A stretch of 64,000 bases of DNA. Origin: DASZFV01 sp035549075 (lineage in GTDB: Bacteria; Myxococcota_A; Polyangia; Fen-1088). Of this stretch, positions 7,923 through 15,682 are shown one piece after another. Below the pieces are notes generated by a model. It ran no database searches and was not told the origin of the DNA. It saw only the letters and a program-made list of their open reading frames with translations. Made by a program: the position numbers and the translations under genes. How positions within the stretch are numbered: position 1 is the stretch's first letter; the number at the start of each line of letters is the position of its first letter. Location: the NCBI GenBank assembly GCA_035549075.1, contig DASZRT010000009.1:62001-126000 (forward strand), read 5' to 3'.

Positions 7923-8960
7923 TCAGACCGGGCACGTGAACTGGCAGACGAGGCCGCGCAGGTGGGCGACGCCGGGGCTCGCGATGGAGACCTGAATCGG
8001 CTGGAGGCCGACGGGCAGCGGGAAGTTCTGTCGGATCGAGATGGGGTGCTCGAAGATGCTTCCGGGCGTCTCCGACACCTCACCGACGAGGACTCCGTCC
8101 ATTAGGCCGACCGTTCCGCCGACGTAGAGGCGCACCAGGTACGGCTCGCCCTCGGTCTCGATCTTCCCGAGTCCGCTGAAGACCGCGCCCAGCGTAGGGC
8201 CGAGGTCGGAGACGGTGCGGAAGTCGAACATCCACTGCGCGATGAGAACCTCGGGCCCGATGACGGTGCGCGCGTCCTCGAGGGAGACGCCGGAGACCGG
8301 GCAGAGGCTGCTCGCGGGGCCGGTCGCGAGGCCCTCCGCACCGACGGACACGATCGGGTCGGCGCCGCCCGCGTTGCGCATGACGCGCATGAAGCGGCAC
8401 ATGACCTGGACGGACCGCGCACCCTGTCGGTCGGTGGTGAAGAAGATCGCCTCATCGAACTGCACGCCGTCCATCGACGCGAGGATCGAGTAGCGGGCGC
8501 CGGACGGGATTGGACCAGCGCCTTGGCGCAGGACGACCGTCTTGGAGGGACCGGCGCTGTCGCCAAGGTCGACGATCGGCCCGGGTCCATTCACCGAAGG
8601 AACGGGCAGGTTCTGGAAGACGCTCGGTCCGACGGCAGGCGGGGCGCCCAGCGTGAGCGAGGGCGGCGTCGTGACGACGCCATTGCCCTCGCTGCGCACG
8701 CGCACGTGCGTGACGATCGCCTCGATCGTCTTCGTGCCCGTGTTGTCGCTCGTGAAGAGCCCCTGCGTTCCGTCGGGCCCGACGAGAATGTCCCAGGATG
8801 CGCCGCCGTTGGTCGAGCCCTCGACGATGTAACGCCCGCCAGGCCGGATGGGCCCGTCGAGCACGAGCGTCTTCGGACGCCCGGTCGCCGTCACATCGAA
8901 CGGAGCGCCGGGCGTGGCATCGGAGGTGGGGACGTCGAGGCTGGCGAACACGTTTGGCAT
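7923..8960 (-). CDS. Spike-like protein with internal beta-repeat
   Basis: 345 aa, ATG at 8960 after AGGAGCGACCC. Two related beta-rich modules are seen at about residues 30-100 (KTLVLDGPIRPGGRYIVEGS) and 140-210 (KTVVLRQGAGPIPSGARYSI). A C-terminal domain at about 237-345 (EVLIAQWMFDFRTV) is homologous to that of the following gene. No signal peptide and no enzymatic motif. The pattern of N-terminal repeats with a shared C-terminal knob suggests a virion surface spike. Start and neighbours agree with one long operon. Confidence 0.6.
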   Translation of the reverse strand: MPNVFASLDVPTSDATPGAPFDVTATGRPKTLVLDGPIRPGGRYIVEGSTNGGASWDILVGPDGTQGLFTSDNTGTKTIEAIVTHVRVRSEGNGVVTTPPSLTLGAPPAVGPSVFQNLPVPSVNGPGPIVDLGDSAGPSKTVVLRQGAGPIPSGARYSILASMDGVQFDEAIFFTTDRQGARSVQVMCRFMRVMRNAGGADPIVSVGAEGLATGPASSLCPVSGVSLEDARTVIGPEVLIAQWMFDFRTVSDLGPTLGAVFSGLGKIETEGEPYLVRLYVGGTVGLMDGVLVGEVSETPGSIFEHPISIRQNFPLPVGLQPIQVSIASPGVAHLRGLVCQFTCPV

Positions 8961-8969
8961 GGGTCGCTC

Positions 8970-9815
8970 CTATCGCTTGGTCGCTTGCTTCTGCTCCTCG
9001 TCGGCGACTTCGGTCTGGACGATCTCGGTGAAGTTCTCGAGCTGCGCCGGGGTCAGGACGAACTTGAGCGCCTCGAGCTGCTCGGCCTTTAGCGTCCCGA
9101 CCAGGGCGCGCAGCCCGACGAGCGACGCCGACGTCTTCTCGGGGAGCAGCGCCCGGCCCGCGATCTTGTTGACGGCGGTGGGCGCGAGCTGGAGGAAGGT
9201 TCCAAGGACCTCTCGCATCGCTTCGGCCTTCTGGTCGGCCGCGCGGTTCTCGAGCTGCCGGCGATGATGGTCGCTGACGAGCTGCTCGGCCGCGACGACC
9301 GTGTCCCAGTGGCGCGACTCCAGGTGGGAGATGCGCTCGTCCTTCTCGCGGAGCATCCGCGTCTGCATCGCGAAGATGTTCGCGATCGCCGTCGCGTGCG
9401 TGCGCTCGCTGATCTCGAGGTGACGCATCGTCTGCGACAGGAGGCCCTTCTCCGTCGGGGGCTCGCTGTCGATCGGATCTCCGGGTGCGGGGCCGCGAGT
9501 CGCCTCCGCGTTCTGGCGAATGGGCAGTCGGGTGACGGGGCGCTCGCCGCTGTAAGCGGAGACGACGTAGCGTTGCAGCCCGCCGAGACCGATCGCGTCC
9601 TCGAAGATGCGCTCGGAGATGTCGGTCGTCAGCTCGTCGAGGTGGCGTTCGGTGTGCTCGTAGGCGCCTCCGTCCTCGGCTCGAAGCGTGGCGACCTCGG
9701 CCCCCGTGTCGTGGCGAATCACGAAGCGGTCGATGGACTCGACTTCGATGGTGCGGGCGAGCCACTTGCGGATCCGTTCATCGCCGCCGGCGTCGCGCTC
9801 GAGATCGGTGCTCAT
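8970..9815 (-). CDS. Virion-module coiled-coil protein
   Basis: 281 aa; ATG at 9815 overlaps the stop of the upstream gene by four bases. The first 100 residues are mixed alpha/beta. The rest is long amphipathic helix with heptad-like spacing (MLREKDERISHLESRHWDTV, RQLENRAADQKAEAMREVL). No transmembrane span. Such proteins serve as scaffolds or spike stalks in phages, but there is no recognisable homology. Confidence 0.5.
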   Translation of the reverse strand: MSTDLERDAGGDERIRKWLARTIEVESIDRFVIRHDTGAEVATLRAEDGGAYEHTERHLDELTTDISERIFEDAIGLGGLQRYVVSAYSGERPVTRLPIRQNAEATRGPAPGDPIDSEPPTEKGLLSQTMRHLEISERTHATAIANIFAMQTRMLREKDERISHLESRHWDTVVAAEQLVSDHHRRQLENRAADQKAEAMREVLGTFLQLAPTAVNKIAGRALLPEKTSASLVGLRALVGTLKAEQLEALKFVLTPAQLENFTEIVQTEVADEEQKQATKR

Positions 9816-10264
9816 TGGGCTTCTCCCGTCTTGCGGTAGGTCCGGAGGAGTTCGACGCCGACGTAGGCTGCGATGCCCAGGCCGGCGAGCTTCAGAAACG
9901 CGCCCATGAAGTCGCCCTTGGGCGCCGGTGCCGGCGTGGTGCCGACCGGCGCCGTTGAAGCGCCGCGCCGACGGATCAGCTCGTCCCAGGCGTCGGCCCG
10001 CTTGCGGTAGTCGAGCGCCTTGTCGTAGGTCGCGCCCGTCGTCCGCGCCATGAAGCCGGCGCCGTCGCGGAAGGCGATCCAGTCTTCGACGAAGAGGTGC
10101 CAGTCCTGGAGCAGGTCGGCGAGGCGCGCCTTGTGGGCCTGGACGTCGCGGTCGATCCGCTGGACGTAGCGGTCGACCGAGTCGATCTCCTGCTTGATGG
10201 CGGACGGCGAAAGCACCGAGAAGAGCCGGCCGACATCGGTCACGCCGCTCTCGTAGAAGCTCAT
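9812..10264 (-). CDS. Virion-module membrane-anchored helical protein
   Basis: 150 aa, ATG at 10264 after AGGAGGAAGGC, overlapping the upstream stop (ATGA). A long charged helical N-terminus (SAIKQEIDSVDRYVQRIDRD) is followed by a Pro/Ala linker and a C-terminal hydrophobic span FLKLAGLGIAAYVGVELL with a basic end. A single C-terminal anchor is repeated in several neighbours, consistent with a virion that has an internal membrane or with a lysis complex (inference). Confidence 0.5.
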   Translation of the reverse strand: MSFYESGVTDVGRLFSVLSPSAIKQEIDSVDRYVQRIDRDVQAHKARLADLLQDWHLFVEDWIAFRDGAGFMARTTGATYDKALDYRKRADAWDELIRRRGASTAPVGTTPAPAPKGDFMGAFLKLAGLGIAAYVGVELLRTYRKTGEAQ

Positions 10265-10692
10265 GCCTTCCTCCTGCGTGCCGCGACCGCGATCAGGCCA
10301 GCAAGGACGAGCCCGCCGGCGACCGCGGTACCGGCGCCGCCCGTGCCTCGGCTGACCGTCGCCAGCGCAGGGGCGGTGGTCGCCGAGGGCGCGACCAGCG
10401 GCGCGGCGACCGCGGGAGCAGTCTTCGACGGTGCCGCAGCCGGCTTGCGAAGCCGCGGTCGCGCTCCCACGGCCTTGAACGCTCGCCCCCAACCGGAGAA
10501 GACCCGGCGTTGGGTCTCGAGCGCCTCCGCCGTCACCGAAGCGCCCGCGTCCGGCGCCTGCCGGATCGCGATCCACTTGTTCCGGTCGTCGAGGTAGGCG
10601 TTCCGCACCTTCGGACCCAGGCGCGGCCAGTAGTGCGCCACCGCGCCGTCCGCTGCCAAAACGAGCCGATCGACGTCTGCCACCGTCGTCAC
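10261..10692 (-). CDS. Virion-module protein with C-terminal membrane anchor
   Basis: 143 aa; ATG at 10692 overlaps the stop of the transglycosylase gene. The N-terminal half is globular (VADVDRLVLAADGAVAHYWP), then an Ala/Pro-rich linker, then a Gly-rich hydrophobic span AVAGGLVLAGLIAVAARRRK. The GG-rich span with an RRRK end looks a little like a MYXO-CTERM tail but lacks the Gly-Cys, so it is taken as a simple anchor. Function unknown. Confidence 0.5.
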   Translation of the reverse strand: MTTVADVDRLVLAADGAVAHYWPRLGPKVRNAYLDDRNKWIAIRQAPDAGASVTAEALETQRRVFSGWGRAFKAVGARPRLRKPAAAPSKTAPAVAAPLVAPSATTAPALATVSRGTGGAGTAVAGGLVLAGLIAVAARRRKA

Positions 10693-11348
10693 GAGCTCAC
10701 CTTCTTTCCGAAGTGCGCCAGCCCGAAGGCACCGAGCGCAGCGACGACGATCGGGCCCCCGACGCCGCCGCGAGACGCGACGACAAGCGCCTTGCGGCTG
10801 CCGAGGTAGAGGTCCGCTACCGCTCGCGCGTACGCGATTCGGTCTGGCCGCGAGACGAAGCGCGAGGCCTCCGGCAGACCCGCAGCGACGCGCGCCACGC
10901 TGTCGACCGTAACGTCAGCCGATTGCGCACCAGCAGCCTCGAGGTGCGAGACAACGAGACCGACGCCCCCGCGGTCGCTGTACCCGGCGTTCCAACCGAG
11001 AGCGACCAGCTCGGGGTACCGCCGCGTGCCCCAGTCCGGCTGCAGCGTTGGATGCTTCGCGTACACCTGCACGATCCGGTTCAGGAGCGCCGCGCCGATG
11101 CGCACATTGATCTCGGGATCGAACAGCTGGTCGCGGCTCACGGGTGCGTCAGCGTGTGCGTCGTTCCAGTCACGCCGAACGATCTCCGTGATCTGCAGTA
11201 GGCCGGCGGCGTGGCTCGCCGGGTTCTCGAGCTGCGAGTCGCCGCCGGACTCGCCGTGAATGAGGGCGCGGATGAACGCGACGGGGACGCGCCCCGCGTA
11301 CTTCTCGATCATCGGGTCCCAGACGGCGGAGATCATGATCGTGGCCAT
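10689..11348 (-). CDS. Lytic transglycosylase (SLT domain) with C-terminal membrane span
   Basis: 219 aa, ATG at 11348. Residues about 15-150 carry the SLT fold: the catalytic Glu in ALIHGESGGDSQLENPASHA, then AGLLQITE, then LNRIVQVYAKHPTL and WNAGY. These enzymes cleave the MurNAc-GlcNAc bond of peptidoglycan. A hydrophobic C-terminal segment (IVVAALGAFGLAHF) would anchor it. In membrane-containing tailless phages, virion-bound transglycosylases open the wall during entry; in tailed phages they ride on the tape measure, which is absent here. Start and stop overlap both neighbours. Confidence 0.8.
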   Translation of the reverse strand: MATIMISAVWDPMIEKYAGRVPVAFIRALIHGESGGDSQLENPASHAAGLLQITEIVRRDWNDAHADAPVSRDQLFDPEINVRIGAALLNRIVQVYAKHPTLQPDWGTRRYPELVALGWNAGYSDRGGVGLVVSHLEAAGAQSADVTVDSVARVAAGLPEASRFVSRPDRIAYARAVADLYLGSRKALVVASRGGVGGPIVVAALGAFGLAHFGKKVSS

Positions 11349-12019
11349 CAGATGCCCAGCGCGAAGATGGCCCGCGCGCCTTCAACGAGCTGCGCGGCAC
11401 CGGTGTTGGTCATGACGACCGTGGTGATGTCTGGCGTGAGGTCGGTGAGCGGCGCCGCTGTGCCGGCCGCGACGTCGACGGAATAGATGGGATTCGGGTT
11501 GGCGACGTCGGCAAAGAAGTCGAGTCGGTAGGACCGTATGGCCTGGTCGCCGGCGAAGACCCGCACCGCGCGCGCGAAGGGCGGCACGTCGAAGGAGGCC
11601 TGCGCGGCGGCGGGGATCGGGTCCGGCTCGAAGCGCGTGCGCGTGAGCTGCGTCTGGCGCGCGCCGCTGCCAACGGATGCGAACGCGCCAACGCGAACGA
11701 CCGGGTCGCGCTCGCCGGCAGCGAACGTAGCCTCATAGTCGGCGGTGATCCGGATCGAGCTGGCCGGCAGCGTGAACACGACCCCGCCCACACCGAAGTC
11801 GATCTCGGCCTCGGCCTCCGCCTCGCCTGCACCCCACTGAACGTGCGCGACCACGACCGCAGCGTTGGCGTCGCCCGCGGTCTCGGCCGGCGGACCGACG
11901 AGGGTCACGCAGATGACGTGCGCGATCTCGTCCTTCCACTGGATGTCGAGGAGGTCCTGGGAGCCGCCGGGGCTGAGCTCGACGATCCTCCCAGGGTTCC
12001 TTTCGTACCGGCCGTTCAT
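11348..12019 (-). CDS. Beta-rich virion protein, capsid candidate 2
   Basis: 223 aa, ATG at 12019. Almost entirely beta-strand in character with alternating hydrophobic residues (VICVTLVGPPAETAGDANAA, EIDFGVGGVVFTLPASSIRI) and Gly/Pro turns; no Cys, no membrane span and no enzymatic motif. It ends with a strand-turn-strand (TTVVMTNTGAAQLVEGARAI) reminiscent of the end of the 14370-14953 protein. It could be a single jelly-roll capsid or spike-base protein, but that is a guess from composition; structure prediction would decide. Confidence 0.45.
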   Translation of the reverse strand: MNGRYERNPGRIVELSPGGSQDLLDIQWKDEIAHVICVTLVGPPAETAGDANAAVVVAHVQWGAGEAEAEAEIDFGVGGVVFTLPASSIRITADYEATFAAGERDPVVRVGAFASVGSGARQTQLTRTRFEPDPIPAAAQASFDVPPFARAVRVFAGDQAIRSYRLDFFADVANPNPIYSVDVAAGTAAPLTDLTPDITTVVMTNTGAAQLVEGARAIFALGI

Positions 12020-12025
12020 GGCGTC

Positions 12026-12835
12026 CTACGCGGCTCCTCTCGCCCAGGCGGGGAAGGCGGCCGAGCGCATGTGCGCCGGCAGCGCGGGAGGACGCGGCGG
12101 CACGGCGTGCGGCTGCTTGCGCGCTTCGCTGATCGCCGCCTGGGCGAGCATCGCGCCGGGGTGGCCCTGGGCCGCCGCCTTAGCGATCGTCTGGACGTGC
12201 TTCGCCGCCTTGGGGTTGTTCTTCGCGCGGCGGAGCAGCGCCGCCGCGCCCATCACGTGTCGCAGCTGCGGCCGCGGGCTGCCGCTCGTGTCGTCGTTCA
12301 TGGGTTCCTCCTGGTCTGGGGCCGAAGTGGACGCGTCGGAGCTGGGCGCAGAGTCGTCGGAGGGCGCCGCGGCCGGGGCAGCCGCGGGGGCCGACCCGCC
12401 GCGCTTCTTGTGCGGGCGCCACGCGAGCGGGCGTGTCGCGAACTCGGTCAGCATCGCGGCGCTCTCCACGCCCTTGGCGACGTTGCCCGTCGCCTTGAGG
12501 ACGCTGACGCCTGCGCCCCCGAGCGCCCGGACCGGCGCCGTGGAAAGCAGCACCGCGCCCTTGGCCGCGCGGCCGATCCTCCGGAGCGCGCTGAACGCGC
12601 CGACGCGCGAGGCGAGCGTCTCGACCGCCACGGGATCGCCGGCGAGCACGCTCTCGCCGCTCATGAGGCGCTGGCGCACGAGCGCGCGCGCCGGGACCAG
12701 CTCCGTCGTCGCATGCATCGTGACGGGGTTCGGGCCGAGGTTGCCGCCGGTGAACCGGACGAGCGCGTGGACGCGCTGGCCGTCGGACCAGGTGCGGAAC
12801 GAACCGTCGATGGGGCGAAACGCCGGGCGGCTCAT
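12026..12835 (-). CDS. Virion-module protein with in-frame internal start
   Basis: 269 aa from the ATG at 12835, overlapping the upstream gene. The N-terminal 130 residues include a hydrophobic Ala/Gly/Val patch (GAVLLSTAPVRALGGAGVSV). A linker rich in Pro, Ala, Ser and Asp follows (about 147-176), then a basic helical domain. At 12301 an in-frame ATG follows GGAGGAACCC, as good a ribosome site as any in the operon, so a separate 91-aa C-terminal product (12026-12301) is likely also made. Roles unknown; the basic C-terminal part could bind DNA. Confidence 0.5.
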   Translation of the reverse strand: MSRPAFRPIDGSFRTWSDGQRVHALVRFTGGNLGPNPVTMHATTELVPARALVRQRLMSGESVLAGDPVAVETLASRVGAFSALRRIGRAAKGAVLLSTAPVRALGGAGVSVLKATGNVAKGVESAAMLTEFATRPLAWRPHKKRGGSAPAAAPAAAPSDDSAPSSDASTSAPDQEEPMNDDTSGSPRPQLRHVMGAAALLRRAKNNPKAAKHVQTIAKAAAQGHPGAMLAQAAISEARKQPHAVPPRPPALPAHMRSAAFPAWARGAA

Positions 12836-13014
12836 CGACCGTGGCCCTTCCCGTGCTTCGAGTGGTGAGCGGAGGTTCGCTTCGGGTGGTGAGCCGGGTG
12901 CGAGCGCCCGCCGCCGCGACCATCGGGGTGCTCGTGGTGAGTGCGACGCGGGCCGACCTTGGCGGCGAGCTCCGCGGCGTGGATTCGGGCGAGCAGCTTG
13001 TCGAGCGTGTTCAT
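12832..13014 (-). CDS. Small His/Arg-rich basic protein
   Basis: 60 aa, ATG at 13014 (shares a base with the upstream TGA), overlapping the next start. A helical N-terminus (MNTLDKLLARIHAAELAAKV) is followed by a tail made mostly of His, Arg, Lys, Gly and Pro (HHPKRTSAHHSKHGKGHGR). Such tails bind nucleic acid or metal, and small basic proteins condense DNA in some virions. No family recognised. Confidence 0.5.
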   Translation of the reverse strand: MNTLDKLLARIHAAELAAKVGPRRTHHEHPDGRGGGRSHPAHHPKRTSAHHSKHGKGHGR

Positions 13015-13772
13015 CAAAAGACCCCCGTGGTTTGGCCGTAGGCCGCTGTCGTCTTCTGGAAGCGACGGCGGTCCTCCGGGTTCGTCAGCCAGGAAGCGAG
13101 CCCCGGCCCGGCGTGGTGTGCGACAGCGAGCAGGCCCGAGAGCGTCGCGGGCTTGCCCTCGATCTCCTTCCCGAGCGCGTCGCGATGCCGCTCGAGGATC
13201 TCCCCTCGGTAGCGCCGCATGCTCGCCGCGAAGACCCGGTACTGCAGCAGCGGGTCGGAGAGCAGCCGCGCCAGCGTCAGCGGCGGCTTGAAGGTTGCCG
13301 TCCACCGCGCGGCGCCCTCGCCCGGGACACGCCGAACGTCGCGCGCGAGACCCAGATCCTGCAGCCGCTTGACCCGCGTCTGGAAGAGGCCGAGCTGCCC
13401 GCTGGGCGTGACGGCCGCGAGCTGGCCGGTCTGCATGAGGCGAACGAACCGCGCCCACTGCTCGTCGGAGGCCTCGGGGATGGGAGACCGGTAGGTGAAC
13501 GACGCCCCGGGGGGACGGCCGCGCCAGCGCGCCGCCCGCAGCGTCGCCGCGCGCTCGCGCAGATGATCGGCGGTCTTCGCGTACCCGATGACCGTCAGCT
13601 CGTTGGCGCGCCGATCGATCTCCTCCGGCTCCTCGAGCTCCAGAGACCGCCGAACGTAGTCGACGAGCGGCTGGTCCTTGGTGACAGCGACCTGCTCCTT
13701 CGTCGCCTTCACGAGCGGGTGCGCCGCGGCCGCCGCGAGCGGGTTGTCGATCTTGGGCGCGAACGGGTTCAT
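13014..13772 (-). CDS. Virion-module protein, possible wall-active domain
   Basis: 252 aa; ATG at 13772 with GGAGGG upstream, overlapping the previous stop (ATGA). The N-terminal 110 residues are helical (LVDYVRRSLELEEPEEIDRR). The rest has AVTPSGQLGLFQTRVKRLQDLGLA and DPLLQYRVFAASMRRY, a G-x-FQ pattern reminiscent of lysozyme-like folds, but I see no clear catalytic Glu. Position next to the transglutaminase-like gene suggests a virion assembly or entry role. Confidence 0.45.
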   Translation of the reverse strand: MNPFAPKIDNPLAAAAAHPLVKATKEQVAVTKDQPLVDYVRRSLELEEPEEIDRRANELTVIGYAKTADHLRERAATLRAARWRGRPPGASFTYRSPIPEASDEQWARFVRLMQTGQLAAVTPSGQLGLFQTRVKRLQDLGLARDVRRVPGEGAARWTATFKPPLTLARLLSDPLLQYRVFAASMRRYRGEILERHRDALGKEIEGKPATLSGLLAVAHHAGPGLASWLTNPEDRRRFQKTTAAYGQTTGVF

Positions 13773-14281
13773 GCGGCCCTCCGTTGCGGGTGGACATAGT
13801 CGGTGTGGATGCCGCGGCCGTCGTCGCTCGGGCCGTTCATGCCGAGCCGGCGCGAGGGGTCCTCGAGCCACTCGTTCGCGTTGACCATCCGGCCGAAGTG
13901 ATCGCGCCCGGGCGCGTAGCGCCGCACGAGCGCGTGGTACTTGTAGACGCCGTTCACGCGGCGCCACTTCGCGAACGGCGCCGCCTTCACGCCGTCCTTG
14001 CGCAGTTCGGCGACGCGCCAGAACGTCAGGTCCTCGCAGTCGCCCCAGCCCGCCTTGATGACGCTGGGGATGTCGAGCCAGTTCTCCGTACCGTCCTCGC
14101 GCCGGTACACGACACCCGACTCGTAGAGCCTCGGGTAGCTCCTCTGCCGCAGGTGCAGCAGATCGATCGCGCACATCGCCTCCATGAGCAGCAGCAGCGA
14201 CTGCTCGGACCGGACGCGGTCGGCCTCGTCTCCCTTGCGGGAGAACAGGTCGGCGACGACGACGATCGGCGGCATGGCCAT
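13769..14281 (-). CDS. Transglutaminase-like cysteine protein
   Basis: 170 aa, ATG at 14281 after AAAGGAG. The core shows a papain/transglutaminase-like triad in order: Cys in IKAGWGDCEDLTFWRVAEL (about residue 85), His in VYKYHALVRR (about 115), Asp in WLEDPSRRLGM (about 141). Transglutaminase-like proteases cut or crosslink proteins or peptidoglycan. In a virion module it may mature a structural protein or act on the cell wall. It is not adjacent to an obvious substrate. Confidence 0.6.
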   Translation of the reverse strand: MAMPPIVVVADLFSRKGDEADRVRSEQSLLLLMEAMCAIDLLHLRQRSYPRLYESGVVYRREDGTENWLDIPSVIKAGWGDCEDLTFWRVAELRKDGVKAAPFAKWRRVNGVYKYHALVRRYAPGRDHFGRMVNANEWLEDPSRRLGMNGPSDDGRGIHTDYVHPQRRAA

Positions 14282-14369
14282 CGCGAAGCAGCTCCTTTCA
14301 GTGGGGGGCCCTCGTCGAAACGAGGCCCGCCGGCGCGGGGCCCGAGCGCGCCGGCGGGCTCGCGCCGCG

Positions 14370-14953
14370 CTACTCGGCGACCTGGCCGAACATCGTGGCG
14401 CGGAAGTCGGCCGCCACGCCGCTGACGTTCTGGATCCGGAGCGTGATGACGACGCCCGGGCGCGCCGTGTCCAGCTCCATGTTGTCGACCGTCGACGTGG
14501 GCGGATACGCGTCGGCCGCCTGCGGACCCGACGCGACGAACTGGCTCGAGCGCCCGATCTTCGCGTCCTGGATCACGAAGGTGTTCGAGGGCCCCGTGTA
14601 GACGAGCCGCTTCGGCTTGAACAGGACCTGCGGGTTCGCCGTCACGTCCACCGTCGTGCCCGGCTGGATGGCCAGGAACTCGAAGCCGAGCGACTGGCTC
14701 CGGCCCTTGCTGTACCCTGCGTCTTCACCACCACGCCCGTCTGCGCGAGCCGGCTCTGCACGACCGGGTCGAGCTTCTTCGGCGCGCCCTTCTTGCGGCG
14801 CCGGAAGAGGCGCAGCCCCACCTCGTCACCGGCGAGCTCGTCACCCGAACTCTCGTCGCCGGCCAGGATCGTGTCGGCCCCGAGGATCTCGTCCGCCCCA
14901 AGGATCTCGTCGGCGCCGAGGATCTCGTCGCCGCTGCTCTCGTCGTCTCTCAT
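14370..14953 (-). pseudogene. Beta-rich capsid-like protein 1, split by a -1 frameshift
   Basis: Two overlapping frames form one protein. Frame one, from the ATG at 14953, gives an acidic repeat (DEILGADEILGADEILGAD), a basic stretch (LFRRRKKGAPKK) and GVVVKTQ up to codon 79. Stepping back one base at 14717 continues as GYSKGRSQSLGFEFLAIQPG and a beta-rich domain ending RIQNVSGVAADFRATMFGQ, about 194 aa in all. The joined C-terminal domain looks like a single jelly roll and is the best major capsid candidate. The site (CAGGGTAC) is not a classic slippery heptamer, so a lost base or sequencing error is likelier than programmed shifting. Confidence 0.6.
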
Positions 14954-15038
14954 CGTTCCCCTTCGCTTTCAGCCGTCGGCCGCAGCCGGCGGCGGTTCGA
15001 GTTGTCGTTGCGCGCGTCTGGTCGGTCGCGCCCGCGGG

Positions 15039-15491
15039 CTACCCGCGGCGCCGCGCCATCTCCAGCAGCGCCTCGTCGGAGAGGTTCGAGCCCCCCTCCG
15101 CCGGACCCTCACCGCCCATCGCGACCGGCGGCAGCCCCGCCTTCTCGCGAAGGTCCTTGCCCACGCCGCGCCCCACCGTGTGGAAGTGCGCCGAGAGCGC
15201 GCCGTTGCCCATCGAGTGCAGGTACGGCGCCGCCTTCCCTCCCATCCCCATGAAGCCCGCGGCGTGCGCCGCGAGCCCGACAGCGAGATCGATCGGAACA
15301 CCAAGCAGCTTCTGGTGGTCCGAGCGCGTCTGCCACACGCCGAGCCCGAACGCCGTCGCGCTGGCGAGCGTGGCGTCCACGCCCTGCTCGATGACGTCGT
15401 TGGCCTTCTCGATGGCCTTCTCGTGCTTGGTCTTGAGCGCCTGGATCTCGGAGCCGAACTTCTTCACCTGCGCGAGCGAGAGATTCATCAT
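15039..15491 (-). CDS. First gene of virion-like run, coiled coil plus hydrophobic patch
   Basis: 150 aa, ATG at 15491 (a second ATG follows immediately). A coiled-coil N-terminus (LAQVKKFGSEIQALKTKHEK) is followed by an Ala/Gly-rich, weakly hydrophobic middle (VPIDLAVGLAAHAAGFMGMG) and an acidic end. Unknown function; as the promoter-proximal gene it could be a scaffold or membrane-associated protein. The divergent HTH gene starts 191 bp away. Confidence 0.5.
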   Translation of the reverse strand: MMNLSLAQVKKFGSEIQALKTKHEKAIEKANDVIEQGVDATLASATAFGLGVWQTRSDHQKLLGVPIDLAVGLAAHAAGFMGMGGKAAPYLHSMGNGALSAHFHTVGRGVGKDLREKAGLPPVAMGGEGPAEGGSNLSDEALLEMARRRG

Positions 15492-15616
15492 CAGATCGGG
15501 TCCTCCCCGCAGCGCCCCGCACCGCGGTTTCGTCGGCCCCGCCCCGCGGGAGCCCTTGCGTCCACGCGACCCAAGCTCGCTCTCTTCGCCGAGCGATGCC
15601 GGGAATGGGGCCTCAG

Positions 15617-15647
15617 CCATCCGTGTACCCATCCGCTGACCCATCCG
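15617..15647. promoter_or_regulatory. Three direct repeats CCATCCG, 12-bp period, between divergent genes
   Basis: CCATCCG occurs at 15617-15623, 15629-15635 and 15641-15647 in the 191-bp gap between the start of the virion-like operon (minus) and the HTH gene at 15683 (plus). Evenly spaced direct repeats in a divergent control region are typical operator sites. The HTH protein at 15683 or one of the two sigma-like proteins is the likeliest binder (inference). Confidence 0.4.
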
Positions 15648-15682
15648 TTCTGGCTTGCTGGACTTGTCCGCCCAGCAGAGCG

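Noticed and set aside
13150..14300. Minus-strand ORF extending the 13014-13772 gene upstream to 14174
   Set aside because: The extension is out-of-frame overlap with the transglutaminase-like gene; the ATG at 13772 has a ribosome site and a four-base overlap.
7001..15491. Tailed-phage head and tail module
   Set aside because: No terminase, portal, HK97-type capsid, tape measure or baseplate proteins could be recognised.
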